Shown piece after piece: positions 47,045-55,983 of a stretch of DNA of 64,000 bases. The DNA is from Streptomyces sp. NBC_01283 (GTDB taxonomy: Bacteria > Actinomycetota > Actinomycetes > Streptomycetales > Streptomycetaceae). Every line of letters starts with the position of its first letter. Positions within the stretch are counted from its first letter, which is position 1. The stretch covers positions 2,294,001 to 2,358,000 of the forward strand of contig NZ_CP108430.1 in assembly GCF_041435335.1 (NCBI RefSeq), read 5' to 3'. The notes beneath the pieces were generated by a model that saw only the letters and a program-made list of their open reading frames with translations, made no database searches and was not told the origin of the DNA. The translations under genes and the position numbers were made by a program.

Positions 47045-49435
47045 TCAGGTGCCGGTGAGGTGCTCCGGACGTACCGGCGTCCTGTTCAGCTCCAGACCCG
47101 TCGCGTTCCGGATGGCCGCGAGGACCGCCGGAGTCGAGGAGAGGGTCGGGGCCTCGCCCATGCCACGAAGGCCGTAGGGCGCGTTCGGGTCGGCCAGTTC
47201 GAGTACGTCGACGGGGATGGTCGGCGTGTCGAGGATGGTCGGGATCAGGTAGTCCGTGAAGGAGGGGTTGCGCACCTTCGCGGTCTTCGGGTCGACGATG
47301 ATCTCCTCCATCACCGCGACGCCCAGGCCCTGGGTGGTACCACCCTGGATCTGACCGACCACGGAGAGCGGGTTGAGCGCCTTGCCGACGTCCTGGGCGG
47401 TGGCCAGCTCGATCACCTTGACCAGGCCGAGCTCGGTGTCCACCTCGACGACCGCGCGGTGCGCGGCGAACGAGTACTGGACGTGGCCGTTGCCCTGACC
47501 GGTCTTCAGGTCGAAGGGCACGGTCGGACGGTGGCGCCACTCGGCCTCGACCTCGACGGTCTCGCCTTCGAGCAGCTCGGCCAGGTCCGCGAGGGCCTCG
47601 CCGCCGTCGGTGAGGACCTTGCCGCCTTCGAGGACCAGTTCGGCGGTGGCCCACGCGGGGTGGTACGAGCCGTACTTGCGGCGGCCGATCTCCAGGACCT
47701 TCTCGCGGACGAGCTCGCAGGAGTTCTTGACCGCGCCACCGGTGACGTACGTCTGACGGGACGCGGACGTCGAACCGGCGCTGCCCACCTGGGTGTCGGC
47801 GGGGTGGATGGTCACCTGCTGGACGCCGAGCTCGGTGCGGGCGATCTGCGCGTGGACGGTGATGCCGCCCTGGCCGACCTCCGCCATCGCGGTGTGCACG
47901 GTCGCGACCGGCTCACCGTTGATGACCTCCATGCGCACCTTGGCGGTGGAGTAGTCGTCGAAGCCCTCGGAGAAGCCGACGTTCTTGATGCCGACCGCGT
48001 AGCCGACACCTCGTACGACACCTTCGCCGTGCGTGGTGTTGGAGAGGCCGCCGGGCAGCGCGCGGACGTCGGCGCCCTCGCTGGACTCCCACTGGCGCTC
48101 GGGCGGCATCGGACGGGCCTTGACGCGGCGCAGGATCTCGGCGACCGGGGCCGGCGAGTCGACCGACTGACCCGTCGGCAGGAGCGTGCCCTGCGACATG
48201 GCGTTGAGCTGGCGGAACTCGACCCGGTCCATGCCCACCTTGTCGGCGAGCTTGTCCATCTGGGCCTCGTAGGCGAAGCAGGCCTGGACGGCGCCGAAGC
48301 CGCGCATCGCGCCGCAGGGCGGGTTGTTCGAGTAGAGGGCGATCGCCTCGATGTCGACGTCCTCGATCACGTACGGACCGACCGAGAGGGACGAGGCGTT
48401 GCCCACGACCGCCGGGGAGGCCGACGCGTAGGCGCCGCCGTCCAGGACGATCTTGCACTTCATGTGCGTGAGCTTGCCGTCCTTGGTGGCGCCGTGCTCG
48501 TAGTAGAGCTTCGCCGGGTGGCGGTGGACGTGGCCGAAGAAGGACTCGAAGCGGTTGTAGACGATCTTGACCGGCTTGCCGGTGCGCAGCGCGAGGAGGC
48601 AGGCGTGGATCTGCATCGAGATGTCTTCACGGCCGCCGAACGCGCCGCCGACGCCGGAGAGCGTCATGCGCACCTTGTCCTCGGGCAGGCCGAGTACGGG
48701 GGCGATCTGGCCGAGGTCCGAGTGCAGCCACTGGGTGGCGACGTACAGCTCGACGCCGCCGTCCTCGGACGGCACGGCGAGGCCGGACTCCGGGCCGAGG
48801 AAGGCCTGGTCCTGCATGCCGAAGGTGTACTCGCCCTTGACGATGAAGTCGGCCTTCTTGGCGGCCTCGTCGGCGTTGCCGCGGACGATCGGCTGGCGGT
48901 GCACGATGTTGGGGTGCGGGACGTGACCGATGTGGTGGTCGTCGCGGCCCTCGTGCACGAGCACGGCATCGGGAGCGGTGGCCGACGCCTCATCGGTGAT
49001 GAGGGGCAGTTCCTTGTACTCGACCACGATCTTCGCGGCGGCACGGCGGGCGGTCTCCGGGTGGTCGGCGGCCACGAGGGCGACCGGCTCACCGTGGTGA
49101 CGGACCTTGCCGTGGGCGAGGACCGGGGTGTCCTGGATCTCCAGGCCGTAGTTCTTCATCTCGGCCGGCAGGTCGTCGTACGTCAGGACGGCGTAGACGC
49201 CGGGCGTCTTGAGCGCCTCGACGGTGTCGATCGAGACGATCTCGGCGTGCGCCACCGGGCTGCGGAGCGTCTGGCCCCAGAGCATGTCCTCGTGCCACAT
49301 GTCCGAGGAGTAGGCGAACTCACCGGTGACCTTCAGGGTGCCGTCCGGGCGCAGCGTGGACTCGCCGATGCCGCCCTTGTTGTGCTTCTGGGTGACTTCG
49401 GTGGGCGCGCCCGTGGTGGTCTTGGTTCCAGCCAT
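47045..49435 (-). CDS. Xanthine dehydrogenase, molybdopterin-binding subunit
   Basis: 796 residues, ATG at 49433-49435, two bases after the stop of the 2Fe-2S gene. Aldehyde-oxidase/xanthine-dehydrogenase a/b hammerhead (GESTLRPDGTLKVTGEFAYSSD) followed by molybdopterin-binding parts: GVGGAFGGRED, NPPCGAMRGFGAVQ with the substrate-site Arg, TAMAEVGQGG, GSAGSTSASRQTYVTGGAV and the catalytic Glu in RGMGEAPTLSSTPAVLAA. Oxidises hypoxanthine/xanthine to urate. Operon order on the minus strand is FAD subunit, 2Fe-2S subunit, Mo subunit, then permease and XdhC. A 267-bp gap separates it from the permease gene. Confidence 0.92.
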   Translation of the reverse strand: MAGTKTTTGAPTEVTQKHNKGGIGESTLRPDGTLKVTGEFAYSSDMWHEDMLWGQTLRSPVAHAEIVSIDTVEALKTPGVYAVLTYDDLPAEMKNYGLEIQDTPVLAHGKVRHHGEPVALVAADHPETARRAAAKIVVEYKELPLITDEASATAPDAVLVHEGRDDHHIGHVPHPNIVHRQPIVRGNADEAAKKADFIVKGEYTFGMQDQAFLGPESGLAVPSEDGGVELYVATQWLHSDLGQIAPVLGLPEDKVRMTLSGVGGAFGGREDISMQIHACLLALRTGKPVKIVYNRFESFFGHVHRHPAKLYYEHGATKDGKLTHMKCKIVLDGGAYASASPAVVGNASSLSVGPYVIEDVDIEAIALYSNNPPCGAMRGFGAVQACFAYEAQMDKLADKVGMDRVEFRQLNAMSQGTLLPTGQSVDSPAPVAEILRRVKARPMPPERQWESSEGADVRALPGGLSNTTHGEGVVRGVGYAVGIKNVGFSEGFDDYSTAKVRMEVINGEPVATVHTAMAEVGQGGITVHAQIARTELGVQQVTIHPADTQVGSAGSTSASRQTYVTGGAVKNSCELVREKVLEIGRRKYGSYHPAWATAELVLEGGKVLTDGGEALADLAELLEGETVEVEAEWRHRPTVPFDLKTGQGNGHVQYSFAAHRAVVEVDTELGLVKVIELATAQDVGKALNPLSVVGQIQGGTTQGLGVAVMEEIIVDPKTAKVRNPSFTDYLIPTILDTPTIPVDVLELADPNAPYGLRGMGEAPTLSSTPAVLAAIRNATGLELNRTPVRPEHLTGT

Positions 49436-49437
49436 GA

Positions 49438-50031
49438 TCAGACCGTCTCTTCCTGACGGGCGGCCGCCAGGCGGACCGCGTCCAGGATCTTCTCGTAACC
49501 GGTGCAGCGGCAGAGGTTGCCGGAGAGCGCCTCGCGGATGTCGGCGTCGGACGGCGAGGCGTTGCGCTCCAGGAGCTCGTCGGCCGCGACGAGGAGACCG
49601 GGGGTGCAGAAGCCGCACTGGACCGCGCCGGCGTCGATGAACGCCTGCTGGATCGCGGAGAGTCCGCCGCCCTCACCCGTCTGACCGTCGGTTCCCTTGG
49701 CCTGCCACTGGCGGGCCTCCTGGAGGCTGGTGCCGCCGCAGACGGAGCCGCAGGCACCGCCCGGATGGGCGTCCTCGCGGTGCTTGGCGTAGTCCGCCAG
49801 GCCCTCGACGGTGACGACCTCGCGGCCCTGGACCTGACCGGCGGCGACCAGACACGAGCACACCGGTACGCCGTCGAGGCGGACGGTGCAGGATCCGCAC
49901 TCGCCCTGCTCACAGGCGTTCTTCGAACCCGGGAGCCCCATGCGCTCGCGCAGGACGTAGAGGAGGGACTCGCCCTCCCAGACGTCGTCGGCTTCCTGCT
50001 GACGGCCGTTGACCGTGAAGTTCACGCGCAT
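49438..50031 (-). CDS. Xanthine dehydrogenase, 2Fe-2S subunit
   Basis: 197 residues; the ATG (50029-50031) overlaps the stop of the FAD subunit (TAATG). Plant-ferredoxin-type cluster CEQGECGSCTVRLDGVPVCSC and a second helical cluster domain QCGFCTPG...GNLCRCTGY, the standard XdhA/CoxS arrangement. A Gly/Gln-rich insertion (GGACGSVCGGTSLQEARQWQ...) of about 45 residues separates the two domains and is longer than in classical members. Confidence 0.92.
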   Translation of the reverse strand: MRVNFTVNGRQQEADDVWEGESLLYVLRERMGLPGSKNACEQGECGSCTVRLDGVPVCSCLVAAGQVQGREVVTVEGLADYAKHREDAHPGGACGSVCGGTSLQEARQWQAKGTDGQTGEGGGLSAIQQAFIDAGAVQCGFCTPGLLVAADELLERNASPSDADIREALSGNLCRCTGYEKILDAVRLAAARQEETV

Positions 50032-50921
50032 TATGCGACTCCCTCAGTGCTGCGGCCCTCGCCGCGGTACGACTCCCAGGTCCAGCCGAGCGTGCGGCGG
50101 GCCATGATGCCGACGGCGTGGCGGCGGTAGTTCGCCGTGCCGCGGACGTCGTCGATCGGGTTGGCGGCACCGGAGGCGAGCTCCGCGAACTGCTTGGCGA
50201 TCGAGGGGGTGATGATCTTCTTGCTGTCCCAGAAGCCGCCCTCTTCGAGCGCCGCGTTCAGGAACTCCTCGGCGGCCTTGGCCCGGATCGGGGTCGGGGC
50301 CGCGGAGCCGATCCCGGTCCGTACGGTCCGGGTCTCGGGGTGCAGGGCGATGCCGAAGGCGCACACGGCGATGACCATCGCGTTGCGGGTGCCGACCTTC
50401 GAGTACTGCTGCGGGCCGTCCGCCTTCTTGATGTGGACGGACTTGATCAGCTCGTCGGCGGCGAGCGCGTTGCGCTTGACACCAGTGTAGAAGTCGTCGA
50501 TCGGGATGAGGCGCGAGCCGCGTACGGACTCCACCTCGACCTCGCAGTCGGCGGCGAGCAGCGCGGGGTGGGCGTCACCGGCCGGGGACGCCGTGCCGAG
50601 GTTGCCGCCGACGCCGCCGCGGTTACGGATCTGCGGCGAGGCGACCGTGTGCGAGGCGAGGGCGAGACCGGGGAGCTCCGTGCGCAGCTCCTCCATGATC
50701 CGCGTGTAGGGAACCGAGGCGCCCAGCTGGACCGTCTCCTCGCCCACCGACCACTCGCTCAGCTCGGCGACGCGGTTGAGGTCAAGCAGGTACTCGGGAC
50801 GGCGGTGGTCGAAGTTGATCTCGACCATCACGTCGGTGCCACCCGCAATCGGCACAGCTGTCGGGTGCTCGGCCTTGGCGGCGAGCGCCTCCTCCCAGCT
50901 GGCGGGGCGAAGGAAGTCCAT
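50031..50921 (-). CDS. Xanthine dehydrogenase, FAD-binding subunit
   Basis: 296 residues, ATG at 50919-50921 (the frame is open upstream but MDFLRPASWEEALA is the usual family start). CoxM-like FAD-binding domain: PIAGGTDVMVEINF, GASVPYTRIMEEL, ASPQIRNRGGVGGNLGTASPAGDAHPALLAADCEV. First gene of the xdh operon; 371 bp of divergent intergenic DNA separates it from the PucR-type regulator. Confidence 0.9.
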   Translation of the reverse strand: MDFLRPASWEEALAAKAEHPTAVPIAGGTDVMVEINFDHRRPEYLLDLNRVAELSEWSVGEETVQLGASVPYTRIMEELRTELPGLALASHTVASPQIRNRGGVGGNLGTASPAGDAHPALLAADCEVEVESVRGSRLIPIDDFYTGVKRNALAADELIKSVHIKKADGPQQYSKVGTRNAMVIAVCAFGIALHPETRTVRTGIGSAAPTPIRAKAAEEFLNAALEEGGFWDSKKIITPSIAKQFAELASGAANPIDDVRGTANYRRHAVGIMARRTLGWTWESYRGEGRSTEGVA

Positions 50922-51292
50922 GAGGCTCTCTTCTTCGTATCGTGGGTCGTTCGCTTCAAGGGACTTCATTCCGGCCACTCGGGCCATTCGTCCCTCGACT
51001 GCTCGTTCATGTGCTGTTAACGCGGAGTGGGCCAAGTACACCGCTCCTGCGTCCGATGGGGTCAGTCACCGAAACCATGAAGGAGTTGGCTGGCCAAGCC
51101 GCGCGTCTTGTAGATTCGTATGAAGAACGGGCCTCAGTAACCTCGCGGATTCCCCCTGGAAACCGGAGGTCCCCCAGGACACGAGGGGGCCACGAGGGGA
51201 CACGCAGGCCCGGGTCGACCGCTGGCAACACAGAGTCGACAGATCTGAACTGTCTGTACATCCCATTCGAGACAAGATCGGCGGCGACCACC
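50922..51292. promoter_or_regulatory. Divergent control region, xdh operon / pucR-like regulator
   Basis: 371 bp without a convincing gene. An inverted repeat GACAG-N7-CTGTC lies at 51238-51254, 39 bp before the regulator's ATG, with GTCGAC and GTCTGTACA around it. The regulator's frame is open far upstream, but no better start is seen. Probable site of PucR control of purine use. Confidence 0.4.
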
Positions 51293-52993
51293 ATGCGGCT
51301 GCGCGCACTCCTTGACACCGACGCGCTGGGCCTGCGACTGCTCGGCGGCGAGGACGAGCTCGACCGCACCGTGCGCGGTGTGATGACCACGGACCTGCGC
51401 GACCCCAGCCGGTACCTCGCGGGCGGTGAGCTGGTCCTGACCGGCCTCGCCTGGCGCCACGACGCCTCGGACACCGAACCCTTCGTACGGATCCTGGCGA
51501 GCGCCGGGGTGGCGGCGCTGGCCGCGGGCGAGGCCGAGCTGGGCGACATCCCGGACGACATCGTCGATGCCTGCGCGCGGCACCGCCTGCCGCTGTTCGC
51601 CGTGAACGAGTCGGTCGCCTTCGCGACGATCACCGAACACGTCGTCCGGCAGGTCTCCGGTGAGCGCGCCGGTGACCTGGCGGCCGTCGTGGACCGGCAC
51701 CGCCGCCTGATGACGTCGGGCCCCACCGGCGGCGGCCCCGACGTCGTCCTCGACCTGCTCGGCTCCGACCTGGACCTGCGGGCCTGGGTCCTGTCCCCCG
51801 CGGGCCGCGCCATCGCGGGGTCGAGCGCGGCGGGCCCCGCCCTGCCCGCGGCCGTGTGCGCGCGTCTGGCGGGCGAACACCTGGCCGCGGCCCGCACGGG
51901 TCGCCGGGGCCCGCACCGGGTCCAGGTGGACGGCACGACGTACTCCCTGTTCCCCATCCGGAGCAGTGGGCGCGGTCCGGCTTCCGCCGCGGCGGCGGCG
52001 AGCACGGCGGCGCTGCGTGACGTACGCGAGACGGTCCTGTCGGACTGGCTCCTGGCGGTCGAGGCGGACGCGGGCGACTGGCCCGAGGAGCGCCTGGACC
52101 TGCTGCAGGGCGTCACCCAGCTGATCGCGGTCGAGCGTGACCGGCGCGACGCCGCACGCACCGTACGGCGCAGGCTGGCCCAGGAGGTCCTGGAGCTGGT
52201 CCAGACGGGCGCGGCCCCGGCGGAGATCGCGGCGCGCCTGCGGGTCGCGGCCCCCGTGCTGCTGCCCGGCCTGGGCGCCGCGCCGCACTGGCAGGTCGTG
52301 GTGGCCCGCGTGGAGTGGGACGGCGGCGAGATCGAGGGCGGTCCGGTGGCCCAGTCCCTCTTGGAGGAGATCCTCGTGGACCCGCTGTCGGCGGGGCCCG
52401 AGCCGTCCGACCGCATCGCGGTGGCCCATACGGGTGACGAGGCGATCGCGCTCGTGCCGCTGCCCGCGGTCCCCTCGGAGCACGACGGCCCGGAGACGGG
52501 CCTGCTGGCCGATTCCCTTCTGGAGTCCGTCCGCGACCCCCTGTCTGCGGGCCTGGACGGCGACGGCCGCCTCACGCTCGGCGTCAGCGCCTCCGTGCAC
52601 TCGGCGGAGGGCCTGCGCGGCGCCCTGGAGGAGGCGCGGCACGCCCGCCGGGTCGCCGCGGCGCGTCCGGGGCGGGTCTGCGCGGCCGGGCATCAGGAGC
52701 TCGCCTCGCACGTCCTGCTGCTGCCGTTCGTCCCGGACGACGTGCGCCGGGCGTTCACGGCACGCCTCCTGGACCCGCTGCGGGACTACGACCGGCGTCA
52801 CCGGGCGGAGCTCATTCCGACCCTGGAGGCGTTCCTGGACTGCGACGGTTCGTGGACGCGGTGCGCCGCGCGGCTGCACCTGCACGTCAACACGTTGCGC
52901 TACCGAGTGGGCCGTATCGAGCAGTTGACGAGTCGTGACCTCTCGCGGCTCGAGGACAAGCTCGATTTCTTCCTGGCACTGCGGATGAGCTGA
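51293..52993 (+). CDS. PucR-family transcriptional regulator of purine catabolism
   Basis: 566 residues, ATG 51293. N-terminal PucR domain (MRLRALLDTDALGLRLLGGEDELDRTVRGVMTTDLRDPSRYLAGGELVLTG), a central GGDEF-like CdaR region (HWQVVVARVEW..., DGRLTLGVSASVHSAEGLRGALEEARHARR) and a C-terminal HTH_30: RAELIPTLEAFLDCDGSWTRCAARLHLHVNTLRYRVGRIEQLT. Such proteins activate or repress xanthine dehydrogenase and permease genes in response to purine breakdown products. Divergently placed from xdh here. Confidence 0.9.
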   Translation: MRLRALLDTDALGLRLLGGEDELDRTVRGVMTTDLRDPSRYLAGGELVLTGLAWRHDASDTEPFVRILASAGVAALAAGEAELGDIPDDIVDACARHRLPLFAVNESVAFATITEHVVRQVSGERAGDLAAVVDRHRRLMTSGPTGGGPDVVLDLLGSDLDLRAWVLSPAGRAIAGSSAAGPALPAAVCARLAGEHLAAARTGRRGPHRVQVDGTTYSLFPIRSSGRGPASAAAAASTAALRDVRETVLSDWLLAVEADAGDWPEERLDLLQGVTQLIAVERDRRDAARTVRRRLAQEVLELVQTGAAPAEIAARLRVAAPVLLPGLGAAPHWQVVVARVEWDGGEIEGGPVAQSLLEEILVDPLSAGPEPSDRIAVAHTGDEAIALVPLPAVPSEHDGPETGLLADSLLESVRDPLSAGLDGDGRLTLGVSASVHSAEGLRGALEEARHARRVAAARPGRVCAAGHQELASHVLLLPFVPDDVRRAFTARLLDPLRDYDRRHRAELIPTLEAFLDCDGSWTRCAARLHLHVNTLRYRVGRIEQLTSRDLSRLEDKLDFFLALRMS

Positions 52994-53132
52994 CGCGGGC
53001 GGCCCCGGTCGAACACCTTTCATGACACGCCCTTTGTGAATTCTTTCACCCAGCCCCTTGGCCGGGTGCGCCGATCCATGCTGAGATGCGCCCACGACTC
53101 AACAGCTCAATGGCGTGCTCGGGGAGGGCAAC

Positions 53133-53909
53133 GTGGCGCATACCGCCATGTCTGGTTCCGGAACGACTGCAGGGGACGATCCACTCCAGACCGCGGTATG
53201 GCGGCTGCGCTCGCGCGGCTGTTGGACCGACGCGGCAGCGCTGCTGGCCTCACGCGAGGGGCCTGGGCCGGCGCTTCAGAGGACCTCGCTCCTGGTGGAG
53301 CGGTGCCTGTTCACGGGTGAGGGCTGGGCCGAGGCGGAGGACGGACTGCGGACGGCGGAGGCGCTTGCCGTGGAGGACGACGACCGCGGGGCGGCGGCCT
53401 GCGAGCGCGGCCAGCTGGCGTACGCGTCCACGGTGCTCGCCGTGCGGGACCGGGCGGACGAGGCGCGTACGGCTCTGGGGCGGGCGGCGGCACTGCTGGC
53501 CCCGAACGCTGCGGGGCGCCCTCTCCTCGACTTCCGCCGGGGGCTCATCGCCGAGCACATCGCGGATTCGCCCCAGGCGGCGCGGGCGGCGTACCGCAGG
53601 GCCCATGCGGGCGCGACGGCACACTCGGACTCTCTCCTCCTCTCCTTCACCTGGCGGCACCTGGCCGGACTGGCCCTGCGCGAAGGGGAGTTGGCGGAGG
53701 CGCGGCACGGCTTCGGGGAGTCGCTGCGGATCCGGGAGGAGCTGGGCTATCTGGTGGGCACGGCGCCCGCGCTGGCCGCACTGGCCGACACGGAACCCGA
53801 ACCGGAGGCCGGCCGCCTGCGGGCCGAGGCCGCGCGCCTCTTCCGCCTGATGGGCGGGGTGCCGTCCTGGCTGGCACAACATCTGACACCACCGGCGCCG
53901 GCGGCGTAG
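53133..53909 (+). CDS. Helical (TPR-like) protein, hypothetical
   Basis: 258 residues from a GTG at 53133 with GGGGAGGG at 53121-53127. Alanine/glutamate/arginine-rich helices in pairs of about 35 residues (WTDAAALLASREG, EGWAEAEDGLRTAEALA, ACERGQLAYASTVLAVRDRADEARTALGRAAALL, AEHIADSPQAARAAYRRAHAGA, FTWRHLAGLALREGELAEARHGFGESLRIREELG) resemble tetratricopeptide repeats. No signal peptide or catalytic motif. Likely a scaffold or binding protein; partner unknown. Confidence 0.7.
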   Translation: MAHTAMSGSGTTAGDDPLQTAVWRLRSRGCWTDAAALLASREGPGPALQRTSLLVERCLFTGEGWAEAEDGLRTAEALAVEDDDRGAAACERGQLAYASTVLAVRDRADEARTALGRAAALLAPNAAGRPLLDFRRGLIAEHIADSPQAARAAYRRAHAGATAHSDSLLLSFTWRHLAGLALREGELAEARHGFGESLRIREELGYLVGTAPALAALADTEPEPEAGRLRAEAARLFRLMGGVPSWLAQHLTPPAPAA

Positions 53910-53957
53910 GCCTCCGGCCTCGGCGCACCGTCATCACCGGCTCCGCCGAGTTCGTCC

Positions 53958-54764
53958 TCAGACGCCGGACGGGCTGGATCCGGACCCGGCGAAATGCTCC
54001 CTCACCAAGGACTGGACGACCCCCAGGTCCTGCGCCACCAGCGCCTCAAGCAGAGCCATGTGCTCCGCCGCGTCGGCGACGAGGTCCGCGCGGCGGCCGT
54101 GGACGGGGCCGCTCACCAGGGGCCACTGCGAGCGCCGGTGCAGATCATCGGCCACCTGCACGAGCTGCTGATTACCCGAAAGGCCCAGTACCGCCCCGTG
54201 AAAAGCCCGGTCCGCCTCCGCGTACCGGGCAAGGTCGCCGCCCGCCGCCGCCACCGCGCTCGCCTCGGCAAGGGGCCGCAGCTCGCACCAGCGCGCGGCG
54301 GGCACCGTACGGGCCAGCCGCAGCATCACCGGCACCTCGATCAGTGCCCGCACCTCCGCAAGCTCCCCCAGCTCGCGCGCGCTCCGCTCGGTGACCCGGA
54401 AGCCGCGGTTCGGCACGACCTCCACCGCGCCCTCGGTCGCCAGCTGCTGCATCGCCTCGCGCACCGGCGTCGCCGAGACCCCGAAGCGCTCGCCCAGCAC
54501 GGGCGCCGAGTACACCTCGCCGGGTGCGAGGTCGCCCCCGACGAGCGCGGCCCGCAGGGCGTCCAGGATCTGCCCGCGGACCGAGTTCCGCTGGACCGTC
54601 CTGCGCGGGGCGGGCACCGGCGCGGGCAACGCCGCTTCCCCGTGCGTGTGCTCGCCGCGGGCCGGGGGCGGCGCGGGGACCGCGTCCCGGGCCGTCGAGG
54701 CCTGCACCTGCGCCGGCACCCGGGCGGCGAGGCGGTACGCGTCATGCGCTCTGGCCTGCTCCAC
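53958..54764 (-). CDS. GntR/FCD-family transcriptional regulator
   Basis: 268 residues from a GTG at 54762-54764 (GTG 54773 is possible). Pro/Ala-rich N-terminal extension of about 70 residues, then winged helix VRGQILDALRAALVGGDLAPGEVYSAPVLGERFGVSATPVREAMQQLATEGAVEV and FCD domain with RALIEVPVMLRLARTV and RAFHGAVLGLSGNQQLVQVADDL. Closely similar to the GntR protein at 33899-34597, so the two are paralogs. Divergent from the iron-box FhuF-like gene; its targets are not evident. Confidence 0.87.
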   Translation of the reverse strand: MEQARAHDAYRLAARVPAQVQASTARDAVPAPPPARGEHTHGEAALPAPVPAPRRTVQRNSVRGQILDALRAALVGGDLAPGEVYSAPVLGERFGVSATPVREAMQQLATEGAVEVVPNRGFRVTERSARELGELAEVRALIEVPVMLRLARTVPAARWCELRPLAEASAVAAAGGDLARYAEADRAFHGAVLGLSGNQQLVQVADDLHRRSQWPLVSGPVHGRRADLVADAAEHMALLEALVAQDLGVVQSLVREHFAGSGSSPSGV

Positions 54765-54853
54765 GAGGTCCACCCCAAAGTCCGCTCGGTCCGAAAGGTA
54801 CGAGAGGCACCATAGGCGGACAGCCCCGCAGTTGAAACCTCGATCATTCTGGG

Positions 54854-54872
54854 TAAGGTTAGGCTTACCTGC
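54854..54872. promoter_or_regulatory. Iron box (DmdR/IdeR-type operator)
   Basis: TAAGGTTAGGCTTACCTGC matches the 19-bp actinobacterial iron box consensus TTAGGTTAGGCTAACCTAA at 15 of 19 positions. It lies 28 bp upstream of the FhuF-like gene, in the right place to repress it in iron-replete cells. Confidence 0.85.
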
Positions 54873-54899
54873 AATCGATCGTGATTCGGTGGTTCTCGC

Positions 54900-55751
54900 A
54901 TGTCCGTTCCCACCTTGGCGAAGCGCGCCCCGAGCGCCCTCGCGGACGCCTACGCCCGCCTCACCGAAGTGTTCCCCGGACTGCGCGTGACCGAGCTCGG
55001 CGACGAGGAGCAGGCCCCACGGGGCGGCGGCTGGGTCACCGCCGCCCGGCTCGCGGAGGGCGGGGCCGACCTCGACGCTTTTCTGGCGTGGGACGAGGCG
55101 CAGGTACTGAAGGACTACGGGCAGGCGGGGCGTCCGGACGTCATCGCCGGCTTCGCCCTGCACCGCTATGCCTGGCCGGCCACCCTCCTCATCACCCTGC
55201 CGTGGTTCCTGCACCGCCGGGTGCCCCGCTACCCCGTAGAGAACGTCTCCTTCCAGCGCACCCTCGGCCGCCTCGCCGTCCGTGACGCAGGCTTCGCCTG
55301 CCTGCCCGGCGATCCGGCCGCCGCACTGTCGGGCGCCCGCGTCGTATCGGACGAGGAAGCCCTGCGCGCGGAGGTGCGGGCCGCCGTCGCCGAGCACCTG
55401 GGACCGCTCCTGGACGCCTTCGGGCCCCGCATGCGGCGCCGCTCGCGCGCCCTGTGGAGCGTCGCCACGGACGAGATCGTCGAGGGGCTCTGGTACATCG
55501 CCCATCTCCTGGGCGAGGAGCAGCGCGCCACGACGGAGCTGGAGCGGCTGCTGCCGGGCGCCACCAAGCCGTACGTGGGCACGGCGGGGTTCCGTGAGCT
55601 GACGGGACCGAACGGCGAGTCCCTGCCGACACGGGACCGCGCGAGCTGCTGCATGTTCTACACGCTGCGCCCCGAGGACACCTGTGTGACCTGCCCGCGC
55701 ACCTGTGACGCGGACCGCGTCGCACGGCTGAGCGCCGCCGCGGCGGCCTGA
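54900..55751 (+). CDS. FhuF-like (2Fe-2S) ferric-siderophore reductase
   Basis: 283 residues, ATG 54900. C-terminal FhuF-type cluster motif CCMFYTLRPEDTCVTC (C-C-x10-C-x2-C) followed by PRTC. The upstream part contains the family's helical region with WPATLLITLPWFLHRRVP and SFQRTLGRLAVR. In E. coli, FhuF reduces iron in imported hydroxamate siderophores, releasing Fe2+ in the cytoplasm. The iron box in front supports an iron-starvation role. No siderophore uptake genes adjoin. Confidence 0.87.
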   Translation: MSVPTLAKRAPSALADAYARLTEVFPGLRVTELGDEEQAPRGGGWVTAARLAEGGADLDAFLAWDEAQVLKDYGQAGRPDVIAGFALHRYAWPATLLITLPWFLHRRVPRYPVENVSFQRTLGRLAVRDAGFACLPGDPAAALSGARVVSDEEALRAEVRAAVAEHLGPLLDAFGPRMRRRSRALWSVATDEIVEGLWYIAHLLGEEQRATTELERLLPGATKPYVGTAGFRELTGPNGESLPTRDRASCCMFYTLRPEDTCVTCPRTCDADRVARLSAAAAA

Positions 55752-55818
55752 CCGGGGCCCCGCCCCGAGCCGAAATCGCAGCCCCTCCCCTTTGAACCAC
55801 CCTTTCGTGTTCGTTTAA

Positions 55819-55854
55819 TCGAACTCAACTCCCCTTACCAAGGCTTGAGTTCGA
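55819..55854. terminator. Inverted repeat after the FhuF-like gene
   Basis: TCGAACTCAA (55819-55828) and TTGAGTTCGA (55845-55854), 16-base loop, within a TTTAAT-containing patch; GTTCG...CGAAC overlaps it. Could be a terminator or an operator for the downstream DUF2637 gene. The 24-bp spacing of TCGAAC and GTTCGA is not that of a LexA box. Confidence 0.45.
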
Positions 55855-55983
55855 GCAAAACGGCGCGCGTCGCACCCCTTTGCACCCCCCTTGGCGTTCT
55901 CTTGCCCGGAAACCCCTCTGAGGGCCATCGGGATTGGGTCACTATGGCGCCCGAACGCCCTACCGCGACGCAAGGGACCCCAG

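Noticed and set aside
55819..55854. LexA (SOS) box
   Set aside because: TCGAAC and GTTCGA are present, but 24 bp apart instead of 4.
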